This document shows positions 9,684 through 18,480 of a stretch of 63,508 nucleotides of DNA, in pieces. Both the position numbers and the translations under genes were made by a program. This stretch comes from Marinisporobacter sp. (lineage in GTDB: Bacteria > Bacillota > Clostridia > Peptostreptococcales > Thermotaleaceae), in the NCBI GenBank assembly GCA_025210395.1, contig JAOARV010000028.1:1-63508 (forward strand). The letters run 5' to 3'. Within the stretch, counting starts at the first letter, position 1; each line of letters begins with the position of its first letter. The notes under the pieces are model-generated. The model saw only the letters and a program-made list of their open reading frames with translations. It was not told the DNA's origin and did no database searches.

Positions 9684-9729
9684 TTATGTGATTTTAGATT
9701 GAAAAGATCTAAGGTTACATGGCTTTTTT
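9684..9729 (+). terminator. probable terminator after aldolase
   Basis: An imperfect stem, TTATGTGATTTTAGAT / ATCTAAGGTTACATGG, is followed by CTTTTTTC. It lies within the 360-bp gap 9564-9923, which otherwise holds only the operator-like site at 9826 and the upstream region of the next gene. Confidence 0.6.
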
Positions 9730-9825
9730 CGTTTAAAATAGTGAAAACAAAATAGGAAAAAATATACTAGATTGTAAATAGGCATTGATATAAGAAGTTG
9801 AGTATTTAATTGTCGTATTGGTCAA

Positions 9826-9839
9826 TGAAAATGTTTTCA
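9826..9839. promoter_or_regulatory. cre-like / LacI-family operator
   Basis: TGAAAATGTTTTCA closely matches the CcpA catabolite-responsive element (TGWAANCGNTNWCA) apart from TG for the central CG. It lies about 85 bp upstream of the zinc dehydrogenase start. It suggests catabolite repression of the dehydrogenase-transporter operon. A dedicated LacI-type regulator is the alternative. Confidence 0.6.
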
Positions 9840-9923
9840 CAGGATGATACCATTATTATATGTAATAGAGTTATATTATTTAAATAAAAAGGAGATTACT
9901 CTAATCGATGGGGGGAGACCATA

Positions 9924-10970
9924 TTGAAAACAAAGATGAAAGCGGCTATATTTGTAAAACCAGGTAAAATAGAGGTACAAGAGGTAGAGATTCCTAAAAT
10001 AAAAGAGAATGAAGTATTGATCAAAGTAGAATATTGCGGAATTTGTGGAACAGATAGACATATTTTTAATGGCGTTTATTCAAGAGACAAACTTCCGTTA
10101 ATAGCAGGACATGAATTTTCAGGAACTATTGCACAAATTGGGAAAAATGTCCATGGATTAAAGGAAGGGCAAAAGGTTACTGCTGATATTAATTTAAGTT
10201 GTGGAACTTGCTATTATTGCAGACATGACCAACCATTAATGTGTAGCGAAATGAGGCAATTAGGGATTCATATAGATGGTGCTTTTGCAGAATATGTAGC
10301 TGTACCACAAGAAAAAGTATATATGTTAGCAGCGAATATGGATTTTCAAGATGCAGCTTTGTTAGAGCCTATATCCTGTGTTGTTCGAGGGCAAAAAAAG
10401 GTTAATTTAAAAATGGGTGAAAGTGTAGCCATTATTGGAGATGGTGCAATCGCTCTTATGCACGTACAAATGGCTAGACTTTGTGGAGCTGCTCCTATTA
10501 TAGTGGTTGGAAAGCATGAAGAGAGATTAGAAAAAGCTAAAGAACTTGGTGCAGATCATACTATATTGGTCACTGAAGATGTAGAAGGAAAAGTAAAAGA
10601 CTTTACAGATGGAAGAGGTGCTGATGTAGTTATTGAAGTTGTTGGACGTATTGCTACATATGAACAAGTTTTCAGGCTAGTAAGACCAGGGGGGAAAATT
10701 AGTGCATTTGGCCTTTCAAATGAGGGAGAATATAGTAAGCTAGAGCCGTTTAAAATGGTTTTAGAAGAGTTAAGCATGGTCGGGTCAGTGGCTGGAGTGA
10801 AAAATGATTTAGCAGAGGCCATTACCCTCGTTAGATACAATAGATTCAAATTAGATGACTTTAAAAGGATGATCATTCCACTAGAGAATATAGGAGAAGC
10901 TTTTGAAAGATTAAAGACGGATAAACATATTTTGAAAGTATTAATATCAATAGGTAATTCTGTACAATAA
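9924..10970 (+). CDS. zinc-dependent alcohol/polyol dehydrogenase (MDR family)
   Basis: A 348-aa medium-chain dehydrogenase. Catalytic-zinc ligands lie in YCGICGTD and GHEF, and a four-cysteine structural zinc loop spans CGTCYYCRHDQPLMC. The Rossmann motif is IGDGAIALMH. It resembles sorbitol, galactitol or threonine dehydrogenases, which interconvert a secondary alcohol and a ketone with NAD(P). The TTG at 9924 follows a strong GGGGGGAG site; an ATG lies four codons later. The MFS transporter gene follows by 19 nt, so the pair probably imports and oxidises a polyol-like compound (inference). A paralogue lies at 14303. Confidence 0.87.
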   Translation: MKTKMKAAIFVKPGKIEVQEVEIPKIKENEVLIKVEYCGICGTDRHIFNGVYSRDKLPLIAGHEFSGTIAQIGKNVHGLKEGQKVTADINLSCGTCYYCRHDQPLMCSEMRQLGIHIDGAFAEYVAVPQEKVYMLAANMDFQDAALLEPISCVVRGQKKVNLKMGESVAIIGDGAIALMHVQMARLCGAAPIIVVGKHEERLEKAKELGADHTILVTEDVEGKVKDFTDGRGADVVIEVVGRIATYEQVFRLVRPGGKISAFGLSNEGEYSKLEPFKMVLEELSMVGSVAGVKNDLAEAITLVRYNRFKLDDFKRMIIPLENIGEAFERLKTDKHILKVLISIGNSVQ

Positions 10971-10989
10971 TAAGAAAAGGGGAGATCAT

Positions 10990-12183
10990 ATGAAAAACAA
11001 AAAAGAGGTAAAAACATGGCCTGTTGTTGTATTATTATTGATGATGTATGTTATTGTAGCCATGAGTGATAATTTTAAAGGTATATTTGTTCCAGCTTTT
11101 AAAAGTGAATTTGGAATAGATAATACACAAATTGGATATGTACTGATGGCAAGTTTATTTGCTTATGCTGTTTTTCAATATGTTGGAGGAATATTAATTG
11201 GAAAAGTAGGATATAAAAAAGTAATTGCTTTAGGATTTTTGATTGCTATGGCAGCAATAGGTGTTATTGTATCTTGCAAAAGTTATATCTTATTAATAGC
11301 AGGATTATTTATTCTACACACAGGGATGGCAATGTTTAATGTTGGCGTAAATACTTTAGGCCCTGTTTTACCCGTAGCATCAACAGCGGTTTTAATGAGT
11401 ATGATAACCTTCTCTTATGGGGTAAGTAGTACAACTATACAAAAATTGGTAGGGTATTTATTGTTTAGAGGTGTTGCATGGAGAAACTTTTTTATATTTA
11501 TGCTGTGTGCAACAGGGGCTTTATTTGTTTATTTGCTCATGATCAAGATACCAGAAAAAGAGAAAGATGATTCAAATGTGAAAATGAATGCTTCAGAATT
11601 ATGGAAAAATAAAATTTTATGGTTATATATTTTATTAGCAGGATTTTATTTAGCATCAGATTATGGTACGGGAAATTGGTTTGCAAATTATATGGATGAA
11701 GGCTACGGATTAGATGCGAACAATAGAGCCTTTTATGTATCCTTATTCTTTGGTACCATGACTTTTGGAAGATTGATAGGGGGATTCATAGCGGATAAGC
11801 TAGGTCATTTTAGAAGCATTATTATATTTTCTGTATTGGCAACAGTGTTTATTTTTACTGGAGTGACATTAGGGGAATCAGGACTTTTGGTGATTGCTAT
11901 AGGAGGATTTTTCTTTTCTTTAATATTCCCAGTTACTATCACTACAATTAGTACAGTATTTAAGGACAATGCATCTTATGCCATAGGAATGATCTTAATG
12001 GCAGGTACATTAATATCCATGTTGGTGAATTTTTTCATTGGGGTATTAAACGATGCTATAGGTGTCCAAAATGCATACTATGCAATAGCAGTATGTTTAG
12101 GACTAACCACAATTTTTACAATTTGTGTTAGAAAAAATGTAGAAGGGAACAAAGATGAAAAGTCTGTATGCATTCATGAATAG
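10990..12183 (+). CDS. MFS transporter
   Basis: A 397-aa membrane protein with about eleven or twelve hydrophobic segments, and a central hydrophilic loop containing IPEKEKDDSN between two halves. FGRLIGGFIADKLG matches the conserved MFS motif between transmembrane segments. It sits in the inner membrane and probably imports the substrate of this catabolic cluster by proton or cation symport (inference). It has a strong AAAAGGGGAG ribosome-binding site and is followed by a terminator. Confidence 0.85.
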   Translation: MKNKKEVKTWPVVVLLLMMYVIVAMSDNFKGIFVPAFKSEFGIDNTQIGYVLMASLFAYAVFQYVGGILIGKVGYKKVIALGFLIAMAAIGVIVSCKSYILLIAGLFILHTGMAMFNVGVNTLGPVLPVASTAVLMSMITFSYGVSSTTIQKLVGYLLFRGVAWRNFFIFMLCATGALFVYLLMIKIPEKEKDDSNVKMNASELWKNKILWLYILLAGFYLASDYGTGNWFANYMDEGYGLDANNRAFYVSLFFGTMTFGRLIGGFIADKLGHFRSIIIFSVLATVFIFTGVTLGESGLLVIAIGGFFFSLIFPVTITTISTVFKDNASYAIGMILMAGTLISMLVNFFIGVLNDAIGVQNAYYAIAVCLGLTTIFTICVRKNVEGNKDEKSVCIHE

Positions 12184-12239
12184 GATAAAAGCTATAGAAA
12201 AGGGTTTGTTGGGTAATAAAAAATAAATTTACTTACGGA

Positions 12240-12280
12240 AATAGTCTCTACTCAATTAAGGTAGAGGCTATTCTTATATT
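12240..12280 (+). terminator. intrinsic terminator after MFS gene
   Basis: The stem AATAGTCTCTAC / GTAGAGGCTATT is followed by a T-rich tail. The rest of the gap up to 12446 is AT-rich and should contain the promoter for the transketolase operon; I saw no convincing motif. Confidence 0.82.
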
Positions 12281-12446
12281 TTTTTGAAATTTATGAAAGT
12301 GAACTTTATAAAAATAGGATGTAAATGAACACTTATACAATAAGTAGAGAACAATATTATATCAATGAACAATGTAAAGAAATTTATAAAGTAATATAAT
12401 GAATACAGAAAAGATGAAAGATGAATTGATTGGGGGGGGAGTAATA

Positions 12447-13295
12447 ATGCTAGATAAAAATAAAGTAAGGGAATTAGACGTGCTAGCTACAAATATTAGG
12501 ATAGAAACGATCAAGCAAATTGCTACAAGAGGATTTGGTCATATAGGAGGAGCTATGTCTATATGTGATGTATTATCTGTTTTGTATGGAGATGCCATGA
12601 AGGTTGATCCTAAAAATCCTAAATGGGAAGAAAGAGACTGGTTTATATGCTCTAAGGGACATGCTGGTCCAGCAGTTTACTCTACTTTGGCTTTGAAAGG
12701 TTTTTTTGATATGGAAGAGCTTCAAACTTTAAATCAACCAGCAACAAACCTTCCAAGCCATTGTGATAGAACAAAAACGGCAGGGATTGATGTAACTACA
12801 GGGTCTTTAGGTCAAGGATTATCAGTAGCAACAGGGGTTTCATTAGGAAATAGATTAAATGGAAAAGAAAGCTATACTTATGTAATATTAGGTGATGGAG
12901 AATGTGATGAGGGCCAGGTTTGGGAGGCTGCATTATATGCGGCACATAAAAAATTAGATCATCTTATTGCATTTGTAGATTATAATAAACAGCAAATAGA
13001 TGGGTATACAAGGGAGGTTAATGATTTAGGAGATATATGCCGTAAATTTGAGGATTTTGGTTGGTATAGCATGGGTGTAGATGGCTCAAAGGTGGAAGAA
13101 ATATCACAAGCCATTGAAAAAGCAAAAGAACAAAAGGGAAAACCTTCTATGATTGTATTGAATACAAAAAAAGGTGAAGGTTGTAGCTTTGCAGAAAATA
13201 CTTTAAATAATCATCATGTACAGATGTCCATGGAGCAAGCAGAGGAAGCTATTGAAATCTTAGAAAAAAAATTAAATCATTTAATGAATCATTAA
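12447..13295 (+). CDS. transketolase, N-terminal (TPP-binding) subunit
   Basis: A 282-aa protein corresponding to the first third of full transketolase. It has RGFGHIGGAMS near the start, SLGQGLSVATG, and the thiamine diphosphate motif GDGECDEGQVWEA ending in a DYNKQQ asparagine. I chose the ATG at 12447, which follows a GGGGGGGGAG site; the upstream ATG at 12399 lacks one. With the next gene it forms a split transketolase that moves two-carbon ketol units between sugar phosphates. Split transketolases are common in clostridial and archaeal pentose-type pathways. Confidence 0.9.
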   Translation: MLDKNKVRELDVLATNIRIETIKQIATRGFGHIGGAMSICDVLSVLYGDAMKVDPKNPKWEERDWFICSKGHAGPAVYSTLALKGFFDMEELQTLNQPATNLPSHCDRTKTAGIDVTTGSLGQGLSVATGVSLGNRLNGKESYTYVILGDGECDEGQVWEAALYAAHKKLDHLIAFVDYNKQQIDGYTREVNDLGDICRKFEDFGWYSMGVDGSKVEEISQAIEKAKEQKGKPSMIVLNTKKGEGCSFAENTLNNHHVQMSMEQAEEAIEILEKKLNHLMNH

Positions 13296-13310
13296 GGGGT
13301 GGTGAAGGGA

Positions 13311-14300
13311 ATGCATATTAGATTAGCTAAGGAAAATGTTGTTGATTCAAAGGCCATGAGAGATGCTTATTGTGAAACACTCATGGAATTAGCGAATAAA
13401 GATGAAAGAGTAGTAGTATTAGATGCAGATTTAATGTCATCTATGGGAATGAAGCCTTTTGCTAAAGAATATCCAGAGAGAACATTTAATGTTGGGATTG
13501 CTGAAGCAAATATGATGAGTGTAGCCAGTGGATTATCCCTCACTGGAAGAATACCTTTTGCACATACCTTTGGTGTCTTTGCTACTAGAAGAGCATGTGA
13601 TCAAGTATTCTTATCAGGAGCTTATCAAAAAGCGAATATGAGAATTATAGGAAGTGATCCAGGGATTACAGCAGCATTCAATGGTGGGACACATCAAAGC
13701 TTTGAAGATCTTGGGATCATGAGAGGTATTCCAGAGATGACTGTCATAGAGCCTACAGATGTAGTTATGCTAAAGGATGTCATAAAACAAGTTAAAGATA
13801 AATATGGTATGTATTATATAAGACTTGTAAGAAAAACTTCAACAAAAATATATGAGGAAGATTCAAGCTTTGAAATTGGAAAGGCTGTACAAGTAAGGGA
13901 CGGGGAGGACGCTACAGTAATTGCTACAGGATTATTAGTAGCTGAAGCCATCAAAGCAGCACAGATGCTAGAAGAAAAAGGGATCAGTTTGAGAATCATT
14001 GATATGTTTACTGTAAAACCTATTGACCAAGAAGCGATTATTCAAGCGGCAAGAGAAACAGGTGCTATTATAACAGCAGAAAACCATAGTATAATGAACG
14101 GGTTAGGCTCTGCAGTAGCAGAAGTCTTAGCAGAAAATGAACCCGTACCTATGGAAAGAATAGGAATATCTGATTGTTTTGGTGAAGTAGGTCCTATAGA
14201 TTATTTGAAAAGCAAATTTGGATTAAATGCAGAAAATATTGCTCAAAAAGTAGAAAAAATCCTAGAGAGAAAAAGTAAAAAATTAGCGGAGGTCGTATAA
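13311..14300 (+). CDS. transketolase, C-terminal subunit
   Basis: A protein of about 330 aa with the pyrimidine-binding domain (GIAEANMMSVASGLSL, HTFGVFATRRACDQ) and the C-terminal transketolase domain (VTAENHSIMNGLG-like segment). It is the partner of the gene ending 15 nt upstream. The ATG at 13311 is preferred; two GTG codons at 13299 and 13302 are in frame. AAGGGG and GAAGGGA upstream are the candidate ribosome-binding sites. The zinc dehydrogenase gene follows after 2 nt, indicating tight co-transcription. Confidence 0.9.
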   Translation: MHIRLAKENVVDSKAMRDAYCETLMELANKDERVVVLDADLMSSMGMKPFAKEYPERTFNVGIAEANMMSVASGLSLTGRIPFAHTFGVFATRRACDQVFLSGAYQKANMRIIGSDPGITAAFNGGTHQSFEDLGIMRGIPEMTVIEPTDVVMLKDVIKQVKDKYGMYYIRLVRKTSTKIYEEDSSFEIGKAVQVRDGEDATVIATGLLVAEAIKAAQMLEEKGISLRIIDMFTVKPIDQEAIIQAARETGAIITAENHSIMNGLGSAVAEVLAENEPVPMERIGISDCFGEVGPIDYLKSKFGLNAENIAQKVEKILERKSKKLAEVV

Positions 14301-14302
14301 GG

Positions 14303-15334
14303 ATGAAAGCAGCAGTAATTGAAAATTTCAATGATATTATTTTCAAGGAAGTAGAACAACCTTCATTAGACCATGATGAAGCCCTAATAAAGGTTGAGTA
14401 TACAGGTGTATGTGGTACAGATGTACATATCCTTTTAGGAAACCATAAACAAGTGAAACTACCATTGATTCCAGGACATGAATTTGTAGGACGTTTAGCA
14501 AAAATAAATACAGATAGAGAAACGAACCTAAAGATAGGGCAAAGAGTAGTAGCACAGCCTTTAACAGGCTGTGGAAAATGTGAACTATGTATTCAAGGGA
14601 GAGATAATGTTTGTGTAGATTTGAATATATTTGGCATTCATAGTGATGGTTGCTTTGCTGAATATATAAAAGTTCCTTTAAAAAAGGTTTATGCAGTACC
14701 AGAAGAAATAGATCCTAGAGTAGTATCATTAGTAGAACCTTTAGCTGTAGCTATGCACGATGTTAGAAGAAGTAATTTACAAGTAGGTCAAACAGCATTA
14801 ATAGTAGGAGGAGGACCTATTGGCGTTTTGATGGCAATGGTTGCTAAGCTCAATGGAGCAGCTAAGGTAGCAATAAGCGAAATTAATGAAGAACGTATAA
14901 AATTTGCAAAAGAAATGGATATGGGATTTGAAATGATCAATCCTTTGAAAGTAGATATAGATGAAGAAATTGAAAGACTAACAGATCATATGGGTTTTGA
15001 TGTAGTTTATGAAGTTTCAGGTGTTCAGGCTGGAGCAGATTTAATGACTAAAGCTGCTAAAATAGGTGGAACGATTATGATGGTAGGAATTCCAACTAAA
15101 AGTTATATGGTGGATACAGGGGCTATAACTTTAAAAGAATTAAAAATGGAAGGAGTAAGAATTCACGCTCAAATTAATTTTAAAGCAGCATTAGAAGTAA
15201 TCAAAAATAATATATTTAATGATAAGCTAAAGAGGCTTATTACCAACGAATTTCATATAGAAGATATTAAGGAAGCAATGGATTTTTGTATCAAGGATAA
15301 AGATCATTTCAAAGTATTACTGAAAATGTCATAA
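14303..15334 (+). CDS. zinc-dependent alcohol/polyol dehydrogenase (second paralogue)
   Basis: A 343-aa medium-chain dehydrogenase with YTGVCGTD, GHEF and a structural zinc loop CGKCELCIQGRDNVC. The NAD-binding motif is VGGGPIGVLMA. It resembles butanediol and sorbitol-type dehydrogenases. It begins 2 nt after the transketolase C subunit and ends this operon before a bidirectional terminator. Having two such enzymes with transketolase, kinase and aldolase suggests oxidation of a polyol or unusual sugar feeding into phosphorylated intermediates (inference). Confidence 0.87.
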   Translation: MKAAVIENFNDIIFKEVEQPSLDHDEALIKVEYTGVCGTDVHILLGNHKQVKLPLIPGHEFVGRLAKINTDRETNLKIGQRVVAQPLTGCGKCELCIQGRDNVCVDLNIFGIHSDGCFAEYIKVPLKKVYAVPEEIDPRVVSLVEPLAVAMHDVRRSNLQVGQTALIVGGGPIGVLMAMVAKLNGAAKVAISEINEERIKFAKEMDMGFEMINPLKVDIDEEIERLTDHMGFDVVYEVSGVQAGADLMTKAAKIGGTIMMVGIPTKSYMVDTGAITLKELKMEGVRIHAQINFKAALEVIKNNIFNDKLKRLITNEFHIEDIKEAMDFCIKDKDHFKVLLKMS

Positions 15335-15339
15335 TAATA

Positions 15340-15375
15340 AAAAATAACCTAACCCCTAAGGGGAAAGGTTATTTT
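15340..15375. terminator. bidirectional terminator between convergent operons
   Basis: AAAAATAACCT and AGGTTATTTTT arms flank an inner CCCT/AGGG stem. A-rich and T-rich flanks make it usable on both strands, between the dehydrogenase (+) and M42 peptidase (-) genes. Confidence 0.88.
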
Positions 15376-16371
15376 TTATGTGTGATGAATATCTTTTTCC
15401 AATATTTTAGTCAAAAGAACAATAGCATTTTCAACATCTTTTTTAGAAACCATTTCTGAAGGAGTATGTACATATCTACAAGGGATGGATAAAACACCTG
15501 AAGGGACACCACTTCTTGTTAGGTGTATTGCTCCTGAGTCTGTTCCACCAAATTCTAATACTTCTAATTGATAAGGAATTTGATTTTCTTTTGCTGTATG
15601 GATCATAAGATTTTTTACAGCAGGATGACTAAGTAAGGATTTATCCTTTATTTTTACAGCAGGTCCATTTCCAAGTTTAACAGCCATATGCTTTGCTTTA
15701 GGCGTATCACCTGTGCTAGTAACATCTATAGCAATAGCTAAATCAGGGTCTACTGAAAAGGCAGCAGTTTTTGCTCCCCTTAAGCCCAATTCTTCTTGAA
15801 CAGTAAAGACGAAATAAAGTTCATTTGGAGAATTTTTTAAGCTTTTGATTGTTTCTATAGCAATAAAACAGCCAATTCGATCATCTAAAGCCTTTGCAGT
15901 AATAAAATCATTAAGGCTTGTAAAAGAATTATGAAAAGAAGCTACAGCTCCAATATTTACTTTTTTTGATGCTTCTTCCTTTGATTTGGCACCAATATCA
16001 ATATACATTTTTTCAAGCTTTAGCTTTTTTATATCCTCTAAGTGCTCCATACCCATAATGCCTATTGTCCCATCAGAAAATATGACTCTTTGACCAAGAG
16101 AGATATATGGAGAAACCCCTCCAATATTAGAAAATTTTAAAAAACCATCATCTGTGATCCCTGTAATAATCACACCAATTTCATCCATATGACTAGCAAG
16201 CATGACTCTTTTACCAGAGCCTTTTTTTATGGCTATGAGGTTTCCCATTTTATCTATTTTTATTTCATCTACATGATTCTTTATTTCAGCTTGAATCAAA
16301 TCACGAATTTTTTCTTCATTTCCTGAAGGACCATATTCTTCAGTGAGTCTTTTTAATAGTGTATTATTCAT
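15376..16371 (-). CDS. M42 family metallopeptidase (glutamyl/leucyl aminopeptidase type)
   Basis: A protein of about 331 aa with all the M42 metal-site motifs in order: SHMDEIGVII (His-x-Asp), KALDDRIGC (bridging Asp), VQEELGLRGA (Glu-Glu), AIDVTSTGDT (Asp) and PCRYVHTPSEM (His). Such cytosolic di-metal aminopeptidases form large tetrahedral assemblies and trim peptides. I prefer the ATG at 16371, which has AAGGAGG at proper spacing; ATG at 16377 directly abuts it. It overlaps the end of the upstream M42 gene and is the last gene of a minus-strand operon. Confidence 0.92.
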   Translation of the reverse strand: MNNTLLKRLTEEYGPSGNEEKIRDLIQAEIKNHVDEIKIDKMGNLIAIKKGSGKRVMLASHMDEIGVIITGITDDGFLKFSNIGGVSPYISLGQRVIFSDGTIGIMGMEHLEDIKKLKLEKMYIDIGAKSKEEASKKVNIGAVASFHNSFTSLNDFITAKALDDRIGCFIAIETIKSLKNSPNELYFVFTVQEELGLRGAKTAAFSVDPDLAIAIDVTSTGDTPKAKHMAVKLGNGPAVKIKDKSLLSHPAVKNLMIHTAKENQIPYQLEVLEFGGTDSGAIHLTRSGVPSGVLSIPCRYVHTPSEMVSKKDVENAIVLLTKILEKDIHHT

Positions 16372-17389
16372 AATCATCCTCCTTTTTTAAAGAATTAAGG
16401 AAAAGAGAAACAAGCTTCAGGGTATTTTCAAAATCATCCTTGTGGATAACAGAAATAGGAGAATGAAGATATCTACAAGGAAGAGAAATAGCAGCTGTGG
16501 GGATTCCTTCTCTTGTTAGGTGGATTCTTCCTGCATCATTGCCCCCTTTAGTTGTTTGTTTGAATTGTACTTTGATACCATGACTTTTTGTAATATGTAG
16601 TAAGTTTTGAATCATATTTTTGTCAAAATAGGAGCTACTATCTACTAAAGAAAGGGCAGGACCTTTTCCTAAACGAGTAGCAAAATCTGGCTCATCTATA
16701 TCCGTTACATCATAGCAAGTAGTTGCTTCTAGTACAAGAGCCATATGAGGATTTACTTCATAGGCTGCAACTCCAGCACCACGAAGCCCTACTTCCTCTT
16801 GTACAGAAAATACTGCATAGATAGTAGAATTAAATTCTTGTTTTAAAAGCTCCATGATCATTGCACAGCCTGCTCGGTCATCTAGTGCTTTGGCTTTTAT
16901 AAGATGATTCCCAAATTCTATATATTTACTATCAAAGTGAATATAATCTCCTATTGAAATTAATTTTTCGGCTTCTTCTTTCGATTTTGCACCAATATCT
17001 ATGTAAAGCTGTTTATGCTTTAGAGCACTTTTTCTTTCCTCAGGTTCTTGAAGATGAATGGCTTTTGCTCCAATAACACCTTTAATTTTTTTCTTACCGA
17101 TTTCAACAACCTTGGAAACAAAAATACGATCATCCATTCCCCCTACAGGTAAGAATTTGATAAATCCATTTTCATCAATAGCTTTTACCATCATGCCTAC
17201 TTCATCCATATGTGCTGATAGCATGATGGATGGGAAACTCTCTTTTCCTTTTTTAACGGCAATAAGATTTCCTAAAAAATCAATTTTTATTTCATCTACA
17301 TAGTGCTCTATTTCCTTATAAATAAAATCTCTTACTTCTTTTTCATTTCCGGAAACACTTGATAGATTACAAAGCTTTTCTAGAAGCAT
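16364..17389 (-). CDS. M42 family metallopeptidase (second)
   Basis: A 341-aa paralogue with SAHMDEVGMMV, KALDDRAGCA, VQEEVGLRGAG, LEATTCYDVTD and PCRYLHSPISV. The third metal segment is LEAT where the neighbours have IDVT, that is Glu for Asp, a substitution that usually separates aminopeptidase subtypes in this family. Its start overlaps the end of the next M42 gene by 10 bp and its end overlaps the preceding one by 8 bp, so the three are translated from one message and may co-assemble (inference). Confidence 0.92.
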   Translation of the reverse strand: MLLEKLCNLSSVSGNEKEVRDFIYKEIEHYVDEIKIDFLGNLIAVKKGKESFPSIMLSAHMDEVGMMVKAIDENGFIKFLPVGGMDDRIFVSKVVEIGKKKIKGVIGAKAIHLQEPEERKSALKHKQLYIDIGAKSKEEAEKLISIGDYIHFDSKYIEFGNHLIKAKALDDRAGCAMIMELLKQEFNSTIYAVFSVQEEVGLRGAGVAAYEVNPHMALVLEATTCYDVTDIDEPDFATRLGKGPALSLVDSSSYFDKNMIQNLLHITKSHGIKVQFKQTTKGGNDAGRIHLTREGIPTAAISLPCRYLHSPISVIHKDDFENTLKLVSLFLNSLKKEDDYE

Positions 17390-18432
17390 AAAAATCCCTC
17401 CAAATCCTCATCATCTAAGCTAGCAATAAAATAAGCAAGGAGTCTACCTGTATTTTTTATATCCCTTAGGTCGATTGTTTCAACTGATGTATGCATATAT
17501 CGTAGTGGGATGGAGAGTACCCCTGTTGCTACTCCAGATTGAGTGATTTGAATAGCTTGAGCATCTGTTCCAGAATTTCCTGGACTTAATTCAATTTGGA
17601 ATGGAATGTTATGCTCCTTTGCAATAGCTTTTAATCGAGGATGAATTTTTGGATGAATATTAGCGCCTAAAGTAATTCCAGGTCCTTTTCCTAACTCTAT
17701 AGTATCCTCCTTAGAAAGCTCAGGGGTTTTTCCAAAGCCAACATCTACAGTTATACCTATATGAGGTGATACGCCAAAGGTACTAACGATAGCCCCCCTT
17801 GTACCCACTTCCTCTTGTACAGTTGCTACACCGTAAATATCACATTGATGATTGATTTTTTCAAGCTCCTGAAAACACGTGATCATGGCAGCAATACCTG
17901 CTTTATCATCAAGGGCTTTACCAGCAACTCGATCCCCTAGAAGTGGAATCATTTTTCTATGAATGGTAATAGGATCACCAATAGAAATTACCTTCTCAGC
18001 TTCTTCCTTTGTCATACCAATATCTATTAGTAGATCGCCTATGTCTACAGCACTTTTTCGCTCTTCCATTGATTGAAGATGAGGTGCTTTTGTAGCAACA
18101 ACGCCAAAGAGGTCTTTTTTTCCGTGGACAATGACTTCTTGAGCAAGAAGGGTTCTTTGGTCAACGCCACCAATATTGGTAACTTTGATAAATCCATTTT
18201 TATCAATATCCTTTACCATAAGTCCGATCTCATCCATATGAGCTGCTAGCATAATTTTAATAGGATTTTCAGAAGTTCCTTTTTTGTAAGCAATTAAGTT
18301 TCCTAGCTTATCTTTTTTGATATCATCTGCTAGCTCTTTTAAATAAGCTTCAATCTGATTTCCCATCGTGTATTCGAAGCCTGAAACACTAGGATTTTCT
18401 ATCATTTCTTTTAATATTTGTTGTATATCCAT
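17380..18432 (-). CDS. M42 family metallopeptidase (third)
   Basis: A 350-aa M42 enzyme and first of the three in transcription order. Motifs are AAHMDEIGLMV, KALDDKAGIAA, VQEEVGTRGA, TVDVGFGKTP and PLRYMHTSVET. Start ATG 18432 has AAAGGAGG at good spacing. A 48-nt gap separates it from the phosphoglycerate mutase gene upstream on the same strand. Tandem M42 genes suit an amino-acid or peptide fermenter. Confidence 0.92.
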   Translation of the reverse strand: MDIQQILKEMIENPSVSGFEYTMGNQIEAYLKELADDIKKDKLGNLIAYKKGTSENPIKIMLAAHMDEIGLMVKDIDKNGFIKVTNIGGVDQRTLLAQEVIVHGKKDLFGVVATKAPHLQSMEERKSAVDIGDLLIDIGMTKEEAEKVISIGDPITIHRKMIPLLGDRVAGKALDDKAGIAAMITCFQELEKINHQCDIYGVATVQEEVGTRGAIVSTFGVSPHIGITVDVGFGKTPELSKEDTIELGKGPGITLGANIHPKIHPRLKAIAKEHNIPFQIELSPGNSGTDAQAIQITQSGVATGVLSIPLRYMHTSVETIDLRDIKNTGRLLAYFIASLDDEDLEGFLCF

Positions 18433-18480
18433 TATTTTCCTCCTTTCTTTATAATTAATATTTATTATAGCATATAAATT

